Below are positions 1 to 8,456 of a stretch of DNA of 64,000 nt, one piece after another. The notes beneath the pieces were generated by a model, which worked only from the letters and a program-made list of their open reading frames with translations, ran no database searches and was not told the DNA's origin. The DNA lies in the NCBI GenBank assembly GCA_041689775.1, contig JBDNFP010000193.1:7177-71176 (forward strand), read 5' to 3'. This DNA comes from JBDNFP01 sp041689775. GTDB lineage: Bacteria > Bacteroidota > Bacteroidia > Cytophagales > Spirosomataceae. The position numbers and the translations under genes were made by a program. Within the stretch, counting starts at the first letter, position 1. Each line of letters starts with the position of its first letter.

Positions 1-1
1 C

Positions 2-187
2 GAGATCCAGAATATTTACCGGTATGTCTACATGAAGGGCATTAACAATTCGGATGCTTTACATCTGATCGAACTAGAACTTCCACCCTCGGATGAGCGC
101 GATCAAATTGTAAACTTTGTTCGTACCTCAGAGCGTGGTATCATGAAAAGCCCCCTCCAATTTACCGAGAGTTCAGAGTCTGAATAG
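2..187 (+). CDS. lpxA: LpxA C-terminal end (partial)
   Basis: The last 61 codons of a gene that begins before the window. The encoded helical tail contains IQNIYRYVYMKGINNSDAL, then ELPPSDERDQIVNFV and ERGIMK. This matches the C-terminal helical domain of acyl-[ACP]-UDP-N-acetylglucosamine O-acyltransferase, the cytoplasmic trimeric enzyme that starts lipid A synthesis by moving a 3-hydroxyacyl chain onto UDP-GlcNAc. The left-handed beta-helix catalytic part lies outside the window, so the call rests on the tail alone. The reading frame ends at TAG 185-187 and is followed 34 bases later by a strong terminator hairpin. Recognition is from family memory, not a search. Confidence 0.75.
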   Translation, partial: EIQNIYRYVYMKGINNSDALHLIELELPPSDERDQIVNFVRTSERGIMKSPLQFTESSESE

Positions 188-220
188 AATAAATACCCCA
201 CTTACCAGGGTTTGAGAAGA

Positions 221-257
221 AAAAAAGGGGGGTGACCGGTGGTCATTCCCCTTTTTT
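221..257. terminator. Bidirectional rho-independent terminator
   Basis: A-run plus GGGGGG and TGACC (221-237) pair with GGTCA, TT, CCCC and a T-run (241-257) around a three-base loop (238-240). The only non-Watson-Crick steps are two G/T pairs, which become G-U in plus-strand RNA. A/T runs on both sides let it serve lpxA from the left and the permease operon from the right. It overlaps the last three bases of the 55-residue gene on the minus strand. Confidence 0.85.
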
Positions 258-410
258 GGCAGAAAGCGTAGCCGTTATAAACCATAGGATGGTACCAGCT
301 AACAGGCTGCTCTTCATCACATCCTTAGTCAGCACATCGGAAAAATAAAGAACAGGCGCCACTAGTACCGTAACCAGGCAGGCGTAGGAAAGATATTGAA
401 TCAGTTTCAT
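243..410 (-). CDS. 55-residue two-helix membrane protein, coupled to permease
   Basis: An unannotated-size reading frame of 55 residues starting MKLIQYLSYACLVTVLVAPV and ending ATLSAKKGE. It has two hydrophobic segments (about residues 5-23 and 34-51) joined by a short charged turn, so it should be a small inner-membrane hairpin protein. Its ATG overlaps the stop codon of the upstream permease gene in an ATGA arrangement (407-410), which is typical of translational coupling. Its own stop lies inside the operon terminator. A role as an accessory subunit of the permease is inference from coupling and topology; I recognise no family. Confidence 0.6.
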   Translation of the reverse strand: MKLIQYLSYACLVTVLVAPVLYFSDVLTKDVMKSSLLAGTILWFITATLSAKKGE

Positions 411-1849
411 CGTAGTAGGAAGGTTTGTCCGTGGGTTTGGGTCAAATCTTTTTTTTGCAGAAGTTTACTTAGTACTAAGTAGAGTACTCCGCAGAAAAGC
501 CAGGCTGGTAAAGTTAGGAATGACAAGAATACACCCTGATAGATGGATATCGAATAGAATATCGCCATGCTGGCCAACCAGGCCAGCAACACCGATACAT
601 TGAAATTACTGTGTACCTTTTCGGCGTAATTCTGTATAATTCCCACCCGGTTGGCTAGGTAGTGATCAAACACGATAATAGCCCCGATGGGCGCCAGAAT
701 AAACCCGTAAACCGCCACGAAATCAAGCAGTTTCATGGCAAACGCCGGGAATAACCCGGCAGTGGTAGCAATGGCACCCGCTATCAGGGTTACTTTTACG
801 GTAGAGTACTTCGGCGCAATGGCCTGAAAAGCCAGTCCGGCGCGGTAGATTGTGGGGTTAGCGGTAGTCCAGCCCGCTACGACTACACAAATGAGGCCCG
901 CAATACCCACTACATCATAAGCCAATGGACCCGGAGCTACCGTAGGCGCTACGCCGGAAGCTAATAAAGCCTGTGCTTCTCCCGTACGAATGTAAAGTGC
1001 ATACATCAGGCAGGCGCAAATCCAGGCCATGTAATGACCTACGTACATTCCGGCCGCAGTAGTCCAACCCGCTCGTGGGTGACGTGCATAGCGAAAAACC
1101 GATAAATCGGACATACCTATGTGCATGGCTGCGTTACAAAACCACGACCACATCAATACGTGCCAGAAGGTGTATTTTATCTGACCGGGAAAAGGCTCTC
1201 CGCCCTCCCCAAAAATATTCCAGAAATCACTAAAAGAAGTTACGCCCAAACCCTTAAGGGCTACTACCCCACAAGCCAAGAATACCAGTACCATCCAAGG
1301 AGAAGCTATATTGGCAAACCGTGAAACGGTGTCGTAGCCACGAGCGGCAACGATGGAAATAACAGCGCCGATTGCCACCACTACCAATACCCAGGTAATA
1401 CCACTTGGCATCGTATCGGTAAGTTTTGGCATCGCCATGTCAAAGGGTACGCCTACGGCGGTTGCCGAAACGGTAATCATGGCTCCGGCCAGGAAACAAA
1501 AGAGAATTCCATTGGCCAAATTATACGCCGTTACGAGATTTCGACCGCATATTTTTTCAAGTTGATAGTAGAGTGTAAGTCGTACATCAGTACCGATCGC
1601 GGCCGTAAGGTAGCGCCAGCTTAGTACCGCCATCAGATTTCCTAAGAATAACCCAACCAAAAGATCAAACGCACTTACCCCAGCCGTCAGGAATAAGGGT
1701 CCAATCACAAATTCAGTACCGGCGGCATGCTCACCAGCATACATACCCAAAAAACTCTTCCATCCCTTCTGATGGCTGGCGGGAACGGGTTCACGCTCAA
1801 ACTCCTGTACTTCGCCAGTTAGTGGTACTTCGATTGCGTCGGTATTCAT
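407..1849 (-). CDS. NCS1-type permease in rhamnose/lactate operon
   Basis: A 480-residue integral membrane protein with about twelve hydrophobic segments, starting with a soluble 30-residue N-terminus. The GEHAAGTEFVIGPLFLTAG opening and the TANPTIYRAGLAFQ stretch resemble the nucleobase:cation symporter-1 (purine-cytosine permease) family. It is the second-last gene of the operon, behind lutC, with a 128-base gap. NCS1 proteins normally import nucleobases, hydantoins or vitamins; here every neighbour breaks down a deoxysugar or lactate, so the substrate may be something else, perhaps L-rhamnose, lactate or lactaldehyde. That is inference. The family call is fairly firm, the substrate is open. 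Confidence 0.75.
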   Translation of the reverse strand: MNTDAIEVPLTGEVQEFEREPVPASHQKGWKSFLGMYAGEHAAGTEFVIGPLFLTAGVSAFDLLVGLFLGNLMAVLSWRYLTAAIGTDVRLTLYYQLEKICGRNLVTAYNLANGILFCFLAGAMITVSATAVGVPFDMAMPKLTDTMPSGITWVLVVVAIGAVISIVAARGYDTVSRFANIASPWMVLVFLACGVVALKGLGVTSFSDFWNIFGEGGEPFPGQIKYTFWHVLMWSWFCNAAMHIGMSDLSVFRYARHPRAGWTTAAGMYVGHYMAWICACLMYALYIRTGEAQALLASGVAPTVAPGPLAYDVVGIAGLICVVVAGWTTANPTIYRAGLAFQAIAPKYSTVKVTLIAGAIATTAGLFPAFAMKLLDFVAVYGFILAPIGAIIVFDHYLANRVGIIQNYAEKVHSNFNVSVLLAWLASMAIFYSISIYQGVFLSFLTLPAWLFCGVLYLVLSKLLQKKDLTQTHGQTFLLR

Positions 1850-1961
1850 TTTTCAGTAGAGGGTTAAAAGGAGGAAGGTTTTGGGTAAAGATCAAGGGGT
1901 CAGGGGTAAGCAAACCTGTGTTAATTCTTGCTACAAAAGCACAAAACTTTTATTCAATCTA

Positions 1962-1982
1962 TCATTCCAACATTTACTCATT
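1962..1982. repeat. Short intergenic repeat, copy 1
   Basis: TCATTCCAACATTTACTCAT followed by T, straddling the stop codon of lutC. A copy differing by one base lies at 4874-4894, beside the stop of the isomerase gene. Both copies therefore sit at the 3' end of an operon gene. Confidence 0.6.
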
Positions 1983-2568
1983 CCGACATTAAAAGAAACA
2001 CCGTCATCGTCCGGGAGCCGTGGGCGCCTAACACGAGCGATTGCTCAATATCGGCGGTTTTGGACGGTCCGGCCAGAAACATACCGAAGGGGTAGTCGGT
2101 CTGCCCGATGCGCTCGTATGCGTGGTGCATAGTGGGTACCAGTTCGGAGTGGTTCAGGACCACGGCCAGATTTTGGGTAATAAACGGCGCGGCCCTTTGG
2201 CCCATATACTCCTGGGTTACCCATAAAGCCCCGTTTTCAGCTACCCCAAAATCGGCTCTCATGACGAATAAATCAACATTTTCCAGCGTATGCGGGTCAT
2301 CCGATAACCAGTTTATTTCGGCCACCGGGGCGAGTTCTTCAAGCGTGGATATCACGCGCTCCGTCTGGGCGAATTCAGTTGTTATGTAGGCTTTCACCTC
2401 TTCCAGCGTGCTAATTTCAACTACCCGTCCGCCAATTCCTTCGAGGGTAGCGATAAACTTCTCCCTCGGATCGTAATCCACAACAGCAAGGGTAGATATA
2501 TCCGGCAACGGCTGATGCTCGGGTTGATTCTGGGCTATTGCCTGTAAAATTCTAGCTCGACTCTCCAT
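1978..2568 (-). CDS. lutC: LutC-type lactate utilization protein
   Basis: A 196-residue protein of the LUD/DUF162 family, close to the usual LutC length. With LutA and LutB it forms the non-flavin L-lactate oxidase complex that turns L-lactate into pyruvate in the cytoplasm. Family landmarks are the opening SRARILQAIA, the central ADFGVAENGALWV and the C-terminal GAHGSRTMTVFLL. Its first 17 bases overlap the end of lutB, so the two are almost certainly translated from one message. In this operon the complex would finish the path from rhamnose-derived lactaldehyde through lactate to pyruvate. Confidence 0.85.
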   Translation of the reverse strand: MESRARILQAIAQNQPEHQPLPDISTLAVVDYDPREKFIATLEGIGGRVVEISTLEEVKAYITTEFAQTERVISTLEELAPVAEINWLSDDPHTLENVDLFVMRADFGVAENGALWVTQEYMGQRAAPFITQNLAVVLNHSELVPTMHHAYERIGQTDYPFGMFLAGPSKTADIEQSLVLGAHGSRTMTVFLLMSE

Positions 2569-3922
2569 TTCTGTTTTTTGAATACCATTCTCTGAAACTT
2601 TCCTCCGGTGGAGCGGGCATTTCGCGCTGCTTATACCAGGGATTCAGGCCATTACTTACCATGAAAGGCGCTACATTCATCACCATTCGCCCCACTTTTC
2701 CCGCAAAACCAAATACTCCCGGGTGCGACAACGTAAAGGTCATGGCGCGCATCGCAACGGTTTTTGCAAAAGGTACATGGCCTCCTTGCACAAGTACCTG
2801 CCGCCATTTATACAGTTGATCGTGTATGTCGATTTTTACCGGACAAACATTTGTGCAGGAGCCACAAAGGGTTGACGCAAAGGGCAAATCTGCGTTCTTG
2901 GTCATGTCCAGATTTGGGGCCAGAATAGACCCGATCGGCCCCGCTACGGCGCTATGGTAGCTGTGCCCACCACTCCGCCGGTACACGGGACAGGTGTTCA
3001 TACACGCGCCGCACCGGATACATTTCAGGGAACTCCTGAATTCGGGACGTCCCAACTGCCGTGACCGACCGTTGTCCACAATCACAATGTGCATTTGCTG
3101 ACCGGGCCGTGGGCTTTTAAAATGGCTCGAATAGGTCGTAATGGGTTGTCCCGTGGCGGAACGAGCCAGCAAACGCAGAAATACTCCGAGGTGCTTCCGT
3201 TCCGGAATAATTTTTTCAAAACCCATACTCGCAATATGGATATCGGCCAGGTGCGCGCCCATATCAGCGTTACCCTCGTTGGTGCAGACCACAAACTCGC
3301 CCGTTTCGGCAATGGCAAAGTTCACCCCGGTTAGAGCCGCCTTCCGGGTCACAAACTTCTCACGTAAGTGCTGTCGCGCTGCTTCGGTCAAGTATTGCGG
3401 GTCTTTGTTTCCTTTCTCCGTTCCCAAATATTTATGGAAAGTTTCACCTACGTCTTCTTTTTTTAAATGGATGGCCGGTAGTACAATATGACTGGGCATT
3501 TCGTGCCGAAGTTGAACGATCCGCTCGCCCAAATCAGTGTCCACTACGTCAATTCCGTTTTTTTCCAGGTAGTCATTTAGATGACATTCCTCGGTCAGCA
3601 TGGACTTACTCTTGATCATGGCGGTTATACCCGCATCCTTCATGATTCCTAGTACTATTTGGTTGTGCTCCTCTGCATCAGCGGCCCAATGTATCTTAAA
3701 ACCGTTCTGAGTAGCTTTGGCCTCAAAGGCTACCAGATAGTCGTGCATATTGGATAGTACATTATTTTTTATGCTGGAAGCCGCCTCCCGTAGTGCCTCC
3801 CATTCAGGAATCTGAAAGGCTGCCTTATCGCGTTTCTGGCGTACCCACCAAAGTGTTTCGTCGTGCCAAGTAGTACGGTCAGCGTCTTTAATAAATTCTT
3901 CGGCTAATTCTGAGTGGTTCAT
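2552..3922 (-). CDS. lutB: LutB-type iron-sulfur lactate utilization protein
   Basis: A 456-residue protein with an N-terminal LUD domain and a C-terminal ferredoxin-like part. Two cysteine clusters are visible: CIRCGACMNTCP near residue 300 and CGSCTNVCP near residue 353, each fitting a [4Fe-4S] site. This is the electron-carrying subunit of the LutABC lactate oxidation complex. A short C-terminal tail of the LutB type follows the second cluster. It lies 82 bases behind lutA and overlaps lutC by 17 bases. All expected cluster cysteines are present, so the enzyme looks functional. Confidence 0.9.
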   Translation of the reverse strand: MNHSELAEEFIKDADRTTWHDETLWWVRQKRDKAAFQIPEWEALREAASSIKNNVLSNMHDYLVAFEAKATQNGFKIHWAADAEEHNQIVLGIMKDAGITAMIKSKSMLTEECHLNDYLEKNGIDVVDTDLGERIVQLRHEMPSHIVLPAIHLKKEDVGETFHKYLGTEKGNKDPQYLTEAARQHLREKFVTRKAALTGVNFAIAETGEFVVCTNEGNADMGAHLADIHIASMGFEKIIPERKHLGVFLRLLARSATGQPITTYSSHFKSPRPGQQMHIVIVDNGRSRQLGRPEFRSSLKCIRCGACMNTCPVYRRSGGHSYHSAVAGPIGSILAPNLDMTKNADLPFASTLCGSCTNVCPVKIDIHDQLYKWRQVLVQGGHVPFAKTVAMRAMTFTLSHPGVFGFAGKVGRMVMNVAPFMVSNGLNPWYKQREMPAPPEESFREWYSKNRNGESS

Positions 3923-4004
3923 TGATATTATATCATTTACGCCATGACGGCTAGCGATTGGATCCTACTTTCTACACGCACTCCCATGCCTGACTTTCGA
4001 TAGT

Positions 4005-4745
4005 TTATACCTGGGACTGCAACTCTTCTACCTCAACTCCGTTCAATATTTCCGCCAGATGCATCACTCGGATAGGTAACTTCTGGCGGCGAATGATACC
4101 TTCCAAGTGCATCAAGCACGACATATCGGCGGCCGTAAGTACCTGGGTACCATTTTTAACGTGATCCAGCACCCGATCCTGCCCCATCCGGGCCGAAAGA
4201 GCTTCTTCCGCCACGCAGAATGTTCCCCCAAAGCCACAGCATTCGTCCTTCCGGTCAAGGTTTACCAGCTCAATTCCTTCTACTTGATGGAGGAGTTGTT
4301 CTATTTTCGAGAAGGCGGGGGCATTCAGTTCGCTCATCTGAGCTATTTTGAGTCCCCGCTGTCCGTGGCAGCTTTGATGTAATCCCACCTTGTAGGGAAA
4401 CTTTACCTTTATAGTATCTACTTTTAATATATCCGTCAGGAACTCCGTGAGCTCGTAGCAACGCGTGGTGATTTCGGGTACTCCCAGGTGCTCTTTGATG
4501 TGCAACGTGCAACTACCCGAAGGACACACGATATAATCAAAACCCTGAAAATTCTCAGCAAACAGATCATTACACCCCTGCGTCATGTGTTCAAAACCCG
4601 AGTTAGCCATGGGTTGACCGCAACAGGTTTGGTTAGCCGGAAAGTCAACCTCGCAACCGAATTTTTCAAGTAGTTCAAGCGTAGCTATCGCTACCTTAGG
4701 ATAAAACTGATCAACGTAACATGGAATGAATAATCCTACTTTCAT
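4005..4745 (-). CDS. lutA: LutA-type CCG-domain lactate utilization protein
   Basis: A 246-residue cytoplasmic protein with two cysteine-rich CCG domains: NQTCCGQPMANSG near residue 40 and DECCGFGGTFCV near residue 168. These bind an unusual iron-sulfur cluster in the heterodisulfide reductase/GlpC family, and the length fits LutA (YkgE). It begins MKVGLFIPCYVDQFYP, a standard start for the family. It sits between the rhamnose isomerase gene (152-base gap) and lutB, linking sugar cleavage to lactate oxidation. Confidence 0.9.
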   Translation of the reverse strand: MKVGLFIPCYVDQFYPKVAIATLELLEKFGCEVDFPANQTCCGQPMANSGFEHMTQGCNDLFAENFQGFDYIVCPSGSCTLHIKEHLGVPEITTRCYELTEFLTDILKVDTIKVKFPYKVGLHQSCHGQRGLKIAQMSELNAPAFSKIEQLLHQVEGIELVNLDRKDECCGFGGTFCVAEEALSARMGQDRVLDHVKNGTQVLTAADMSCLMHLEGIIRRQKLPIRVMHLAEILNGVEVEELQSQV

Positions 4746-4755
4746 GGCAATTTTA

Positions 4756-4894
4756 AATGAGTGATTGAATGTTTCAAGTTTATGAGTTAAAAATGGACTT
4801 GTGACTTTGCTCTTTAACGATTTACTCCTTCATTCAATTTTTTAACCCCAGAGCAAAACATTCTATCAATCAGTCATTCCAACATTCACTCATT
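4756..4894. repeat. Inverted repeat flanking the rhaI-lutA spacer
   Basis: The spacer between the isomerase and lutA begins with AATGAGTGATTGAATGTT (4756-4773) and ends with AACATTCACTCATT (4881-4894). These are inverted copies apart from a four-base ATTG insertion. The right arm is part of the second copy of the repeat seen at 1962-1982. TTCATTCAAT also occurs in the middle (about 4831). Such a pair could hold a long hairpin in the operon message or mark a former repeat insertion; the purpose is not known. Confidence 0.5.
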
Positions 4895-4897
4895 AAT

Positions 4898-6181
4898 TTA
4901 CAGTCCCGTAGCGATGGTTTTTAGCCCTCTTTCTTTGATTAATTGTTCGCGAACCTGTACATTTCGATACGCAGCAATTGGGCTCAAAGCAGCGTTGCGA
5001 CGTAGACGAGCCTCCCGAATCAACGGGCGCACGTCGGTGCGGTAGGCATCCTGCAATAGCTCCTGCCCCATCACGACATCATTGTGGGCCTGAGCTTCGC
5101 CAAGCGTTGGCGTATCTACCAGTAATGCCTGGGCATAGGCTAGTTGTATGGCTTCCAATGACTGAATCAGATCTTCCAGCGGGTCTTTAATGTTATGACT
5201 GGCGTCGATCATCCAGGCAAGGGGTGGGTTTTGGGCTTCGTTATGACTCATACCGTACACCAACTCATTAAAGATTAAGAACAACTGGTAGGGTTTTATA
5301 CTACCCACCGTCAGGTCGTCGTCGCCGTATTTACTATCGTTGAAGTGGAACCCACCGAGTTTTCCCTTCATCATTAAGGTAGCAACGATTTGTTCAATAT
5401 TCGTGTTTGGCAGGTGATGACCCAAATCCACGAGACAAAAGGCTTTTTCACCACAGCCTTCGGCTAATAGCAACGAAGTACCCCAATCTTGAATAACGGT
5501 AGAATAGAAGTTGGGCTCGTAGGGCTTGTACTCAATAAACATCCGCCAATCGTCGGGCAATTCTCCATAGATATCTTGGAGGGAGCATTGGGTATTTTGT
5601 AAAGCTTTCCGGAAGTTGTTCTGTCCCGGAAAGCTGGCACCGTCGGCCAGCCAAACCGTCAACGATTTTGAGCCTAATTCTTTACCGTAGCGAATAACCT
5701 CCACGTTGTGGGCCACCGCTTGTTCACGAACCACCTGCTGCCGGTCGGCCAGGGAGCCGTACTTGTAGGATTGCTCCTGCACGACCTGATCCTGAAAAGT
5801 ATTAGAATTCACCGCATCAAACACGATGCCGTGGCTATCGGCTAATGCTTTGATAGCCGCAGCGTCGCCGGGAATATCCCAGGGAATATGGAGCGACACC
5901 GCCCCGGCAGTTTGGGTTAGGGCATGGATCAGTCCGATGTCCTCAATCTTTTGTTCCAGGGTAGTAGGTTCACCACCAATCGAGAACCGTCCGAAGCGGG
6001 TACCACCTGAGCCTAAGGCCCAACTAGGGATGGCTACCTGAAAATCGGCTAACTTATCTACAATAGCATCAGCATCAATACCCTTTTTATCCAACGAGAG
6101 TTTCATAAAACTGAACGCCTCGGTATGATCAGCCAGCTCTTTTTTATTAAAATTCTGTATTTGATCCTGTGTAATTTTCAT
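4898..6181 (-). CDS. rhaI: L-rhamnose isomerase, Pseudomonas stutzeri type
   Basis: A 427-residue TIM-barrel sugar isomerase. Landmarks fit the P. stutzeri-type L-rhamnose isomerase rather than E. coli RhaA: FIEYKPYEPNFYSTVIQDWG near residue 217 (metal-binding Glu), LVDLGHHLPNTNIEQIVA near 250, and GGFHFNDSKYGDDDLTVGSI near 280 (metal-binding His and Asp). It converts L-rhamnose to L-rhamnulose in the cytoplasm; members of the family also accept other sugars, so substrate is inferred from the aldolase fusion next door. It is 99 bases behind the RhaEW-type gene, with a perfect palindrome in the gap. Confidence 0.85.
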   Translation of the reverse strand: MKITQDQIQNFNKKELADHTEAFSFMKLSLDKKGIDADAIVDKLADFQVAIPSWALGSGGTRFGRFSIGGEPTTLEQKIEDIGLIHALTQTAGAVSLHIPWDIPGDAAAIKALADSHGIVFDAVNSNTFQDQVVQEQSYKYGSLADRQQVVREQAVAHNVEVIRYGKELGSKSLTVWLADGASFPGQNNFRKALQNTQCSLQDIYGELPDDWRMFIEYKPYEPNFYSTVIQDWGTSLLLAEGCGEKAFCLVDLGHHLPNTNIEQIVATLMMKGKLGGFHFNDSKYGDDDLTVGSIKPYQLFLIFNELVYGMSHNEAQNPPLAWMIDASHNIKDPLEDLIQSLEAIQLAYAQALLVDTPTLGEAQAHNDVVMGQELLQDAYRTDVRPLIREARLRRNAALSPIAAYRNVQVREQLIKERGLKTIATGL

Positions 6182-6199
6182 GATTTTTGTGAGGGTAAC

Positions 6200-6232
6200 A
6201 TACCTGACAGGTTTTAAAAACCTGTCAGGTAT
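6200..6232. repeat. 33-bp perfect palindrome (intergenic)
   Basis: ATACCTGACAGGTTTT, a single central A (6216), then the exact reverse complement. It lies between the aldolase-fusion gene and the isomerase gene within one operon, so it would form a very stable hairpin in the message. A decayed relative stands at 45153-45188. It is probably a dispersed REP-like element. Confidence 0.8.
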
Positions 6233-6280
6233 CTTTCAACTTTAAACCGCAGGGGCGGACCCCTCATCTACTCCTTCACC

Positions 6281-8383
6281 CTAACGTACAAAAGCATTGG
6301 CCATACCGCCGTCAACGTTTATAATATTTCCGGTACTCTTATCCAGAATCGCTACCAGGGCAAACACTCCGTTGGCAATATCTTCGGGGTAAATAATCTC
6401 ATTCATCAGGTTACGTTTGGCATAAAAAGCCGGGAGTTCTTCTACCGTGATGCCGTACGCTTTGGCGCGCCCTTCTGCCCAGGCACCTTCCCAGATTTTA
6501 CTACCCACAATCACTCCGTCAGGATTAACCGTGTTCACCCGAATTTTCTCCGGACCTAGCTCGGCGGCTAACAAGCGAGCCATGTGCTGCTGAGCCGCTT
6601 TGGCGGTCCCGTAAGCAACATTATTGGGGCCGGCAACGAGTCCATTTTTAGAGGCAATACTCACGATATCACCCCCAAAACCTTGCTTCCGCATCACCTT
6701 TACGCCCGACTGAGCCATGTGGAATTGCCCTTTCACGAGTACATCCTGCAAAATATTCCAGTCTTTTTCCGTGGTATCCGCCAAGGGTTTAGAAATTGCT
6801 AATCCGGCGCAGTGTACTATAATATCTACCCCACCAAATTCCAGACAGGCTTTTTCGAAGGTACCTTCTACCGCCGCTGCGTCGGTGACATCACCGGCCG
6901 CGTAGGCTGAAACATCACGCTTGTAAGTAGCATTTGCTTCTATGAGGCGATCTTCGGCAATATCAGTAAGGACCACATTGGCACCTTCGGCGGCTAGTTT
7001 GTCCGCAATAGCTTTACCAATACCACCACCACCACCGGTCACGATTGCTACCCGGCGTGACAAAGGCTGCTCCTTCGGCATGCGTTGTAGTTTTGCTTCT
7101 TCGAGTAGCCAGTACTCAATATCAAAGGCCTCCTGACGAGGCAGAGCGGTATATTCAGAAATTGCCTCCGCGCCCCGCATTACATTGATGGCATTGATAT
7201 AAAACTCCGCCGCCACCCGTGCCGTTTGTTTATTTTTGGCAAACGTAAACATACCTACCCCGCGGTACAGAATCACGACCGGGTTAGGGTCACGAATAGC
7301 CGGACTATTATCGCGTTTGCAAGTATTGTAGTAGTCGTGGTACTGCTGACGGTACTCCTCGAAAGAAGAAACCATGCTGTTCTTGATCGTTTCTACATCC
7401 GTCAGATCGGCATCGGGAGCGAGCGAAAGTACCAGTGGTTGTATTTTAGTACGCAGGAAGTGGTCGGGACAGGACGTGCCCAACGGAGCCAGTTTATCCA
7501 GATCGTGACTGCCCACAAAATCGAGTACACGGTCATCATCGGTAAAATGTCCGATCATTCGTTTCTCGCTGGAACAAAGTCCGCGCAGAATAGGCGCCAG
7601 CAAAGAAGCTTGCTTCTTACGGTCGACTTCGGGCAAGGCATCCAGCTTTTTACCCCCAAACACCGGACGATCTTTGTCCAGACGATCTTCGATGAATTGG
7701 GAAGCTTGTTCAATTACTTCGAGACTATTCATGTAACACTCGTAGGAAGTATCGCCCCAAGTAAATAGCCCGTGGCTACCCAATACAATACCCCGGATAC
7801 CCGGATTATCGTTCAGGCACTTTTCCAGTTGTAGCCCCAGGTCAAAGCCGGGACGCTGCCAAGCTACCCATCCCATGGTATCACCCCAGATTTCCTTCGT
7901 GATGGCTTCGCTGTCTTTGGCGGCCGCTATGGCAATGAGCGCGTCAGGATGCAGGTGGTCAATATGCTTAAAAGGAAGCATACCGTGGAGCGGGGTATCG
8001 ATTGACGGTGCCGCACTATCCAGGTCATACAATGTATGATAGAATAAGCCAACCATTTCGTCCTCGTGCTCGAGCCCCCGATAAATAGATTTCAGCGAAC
8101 GTAAACGTTCTGTATATAGCCCGGCGATCCCCTTTCTGGTCAGGGTGCCAATATCGCCTCCCGAGCCTTTGATCCACATTACTTCGGCATCAGCTCCCGT
8201 CAGAACATCTTTTTCGATGGTTTTACAACTGGTGTTACCACCTCCGTAATTGGTAATACGAAGATCGGCACCTAAAATATTAGAGCGATATAAAAACAAA
8301 GCTAGTTCATCGCCGGCAAGCTCGGCAGCTTTCGCTTCATCCCACAAGTAACTAACGTGTTGAAAGGTTTGGGTTGGTTCCAT
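6281..8383 (-). CDS. rhaEW: Bifunctional rhamnulose-phosphate aldolase / lactaldehyde dehydrogenase
   Basis: A 700-residue fusion. The first 430 residues or so are a class II aldolase with NYGGGNTSCKT (phosphate site) and LHGMLPFKHIDHLHPD plus GSHGLFTWGD (zinc histidines). The last 260 residues are a short-chain dehydrogenase with the nucleotide loop TGGGGGIGKAIA near residue 451 and the catalytic YGTAK near 590. This domain pair is the known RhaEW enzyme: it splits L-rhamnulose-1-phosphate into dihydroxyacetone phosphate and L-lactaldehyde, then oxidises the latter to lactate. The product feeds the adjacent LutABC. First gene of the operon, with a promoter-like region upstream. No rhamnulokinase gene lies nearby. 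Confidence 0.88.
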   Translation of the reverse strand: MEPTQTFQHVSYLWDEAKAAELAGDELALFLYRSNILGADLRITNYGGGNTSCKTIEKDVLTGADAEVMWIKGSGGDIGTLTRKGIAGLYTERLRSLKSIYRGLEHEDEMVGLFYHTLYDLDSAAPSIDTPLHGMLPFKHIDHLHPDALIAIAAAKDSEAITKEIWGDTMGWVAWQRPGFDLGLQLEKCLNDNPGIRGIVLGSHGLFTWGDTSYECYMNSLEVIEQASQFIEDRLDKDRPVFGGKKLDALPEVDRKKQASLLAPILRGLCSSEKRMIGHFTDDDRVLDFVGSHDLDKLAPLGTSCPDHFLRTKIQPLVLSLAPDADLTDVETIKNSMVSSFEEYRQQYHDYYNTCKRDNSPAIRDPNPVVILYRGVGMFTFAKNKQTARVAAEFYINAINVMRGAEAISEYTALPRQEAFDIEYWLLEEAKLQRMPKEQPLSRRVAIVTGGGGGIGKAIADKLAAEGANVVLTDIAEDRLIEANATYKRDVSAYAAGDVTDAAAVEGTFEKACLEFGGVDIIVHCAGLAISKPLADTTEKDWNILQDVLVKGQFHMAQSGVKVMRKQGFGGDIVSIASKNGLVAGPNNVAYGTAKAAQQHMARLLAAELGPEKIRVNTVNPDGVIVGSKIWEGAWAEGRAKAYGITVEELPAFYAKRNLMNEIIYPEDIANGVFALVAILDKSTGNIINVDGGMANAFVR

Positions 8384-8438
8384 CGGTCAAATGATTTTAT
8401 GTAGAGGAATAGTAATACTCAATTTGATAGTTAATACA

Positions 8439-8446
8439 CAAATGTA
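8439..8446 (-). promoter_or_regulatory. Candidate -7 element of the rhamnose/lactate operon
   Basis: On the minus strand this reads TACATTTG, an exact match to the Bacteroidota TAnnTTTG -7 element, 55 bases upstream of the first operon gene. A GTTG at 8466-8463, 16 bases further up, is a poor -33 candidate. Confidence 0.4.
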
Positions 8447-8456
8447 TTCGGTAAGA

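Noticed and set aside
7226..7768. 180-codon plus-strand frame
   Set aside because: Lies entirely opposite the aldolase/dehydrogenase fusion, with no family-like sequence; the minus-strand gene has intact motifs.
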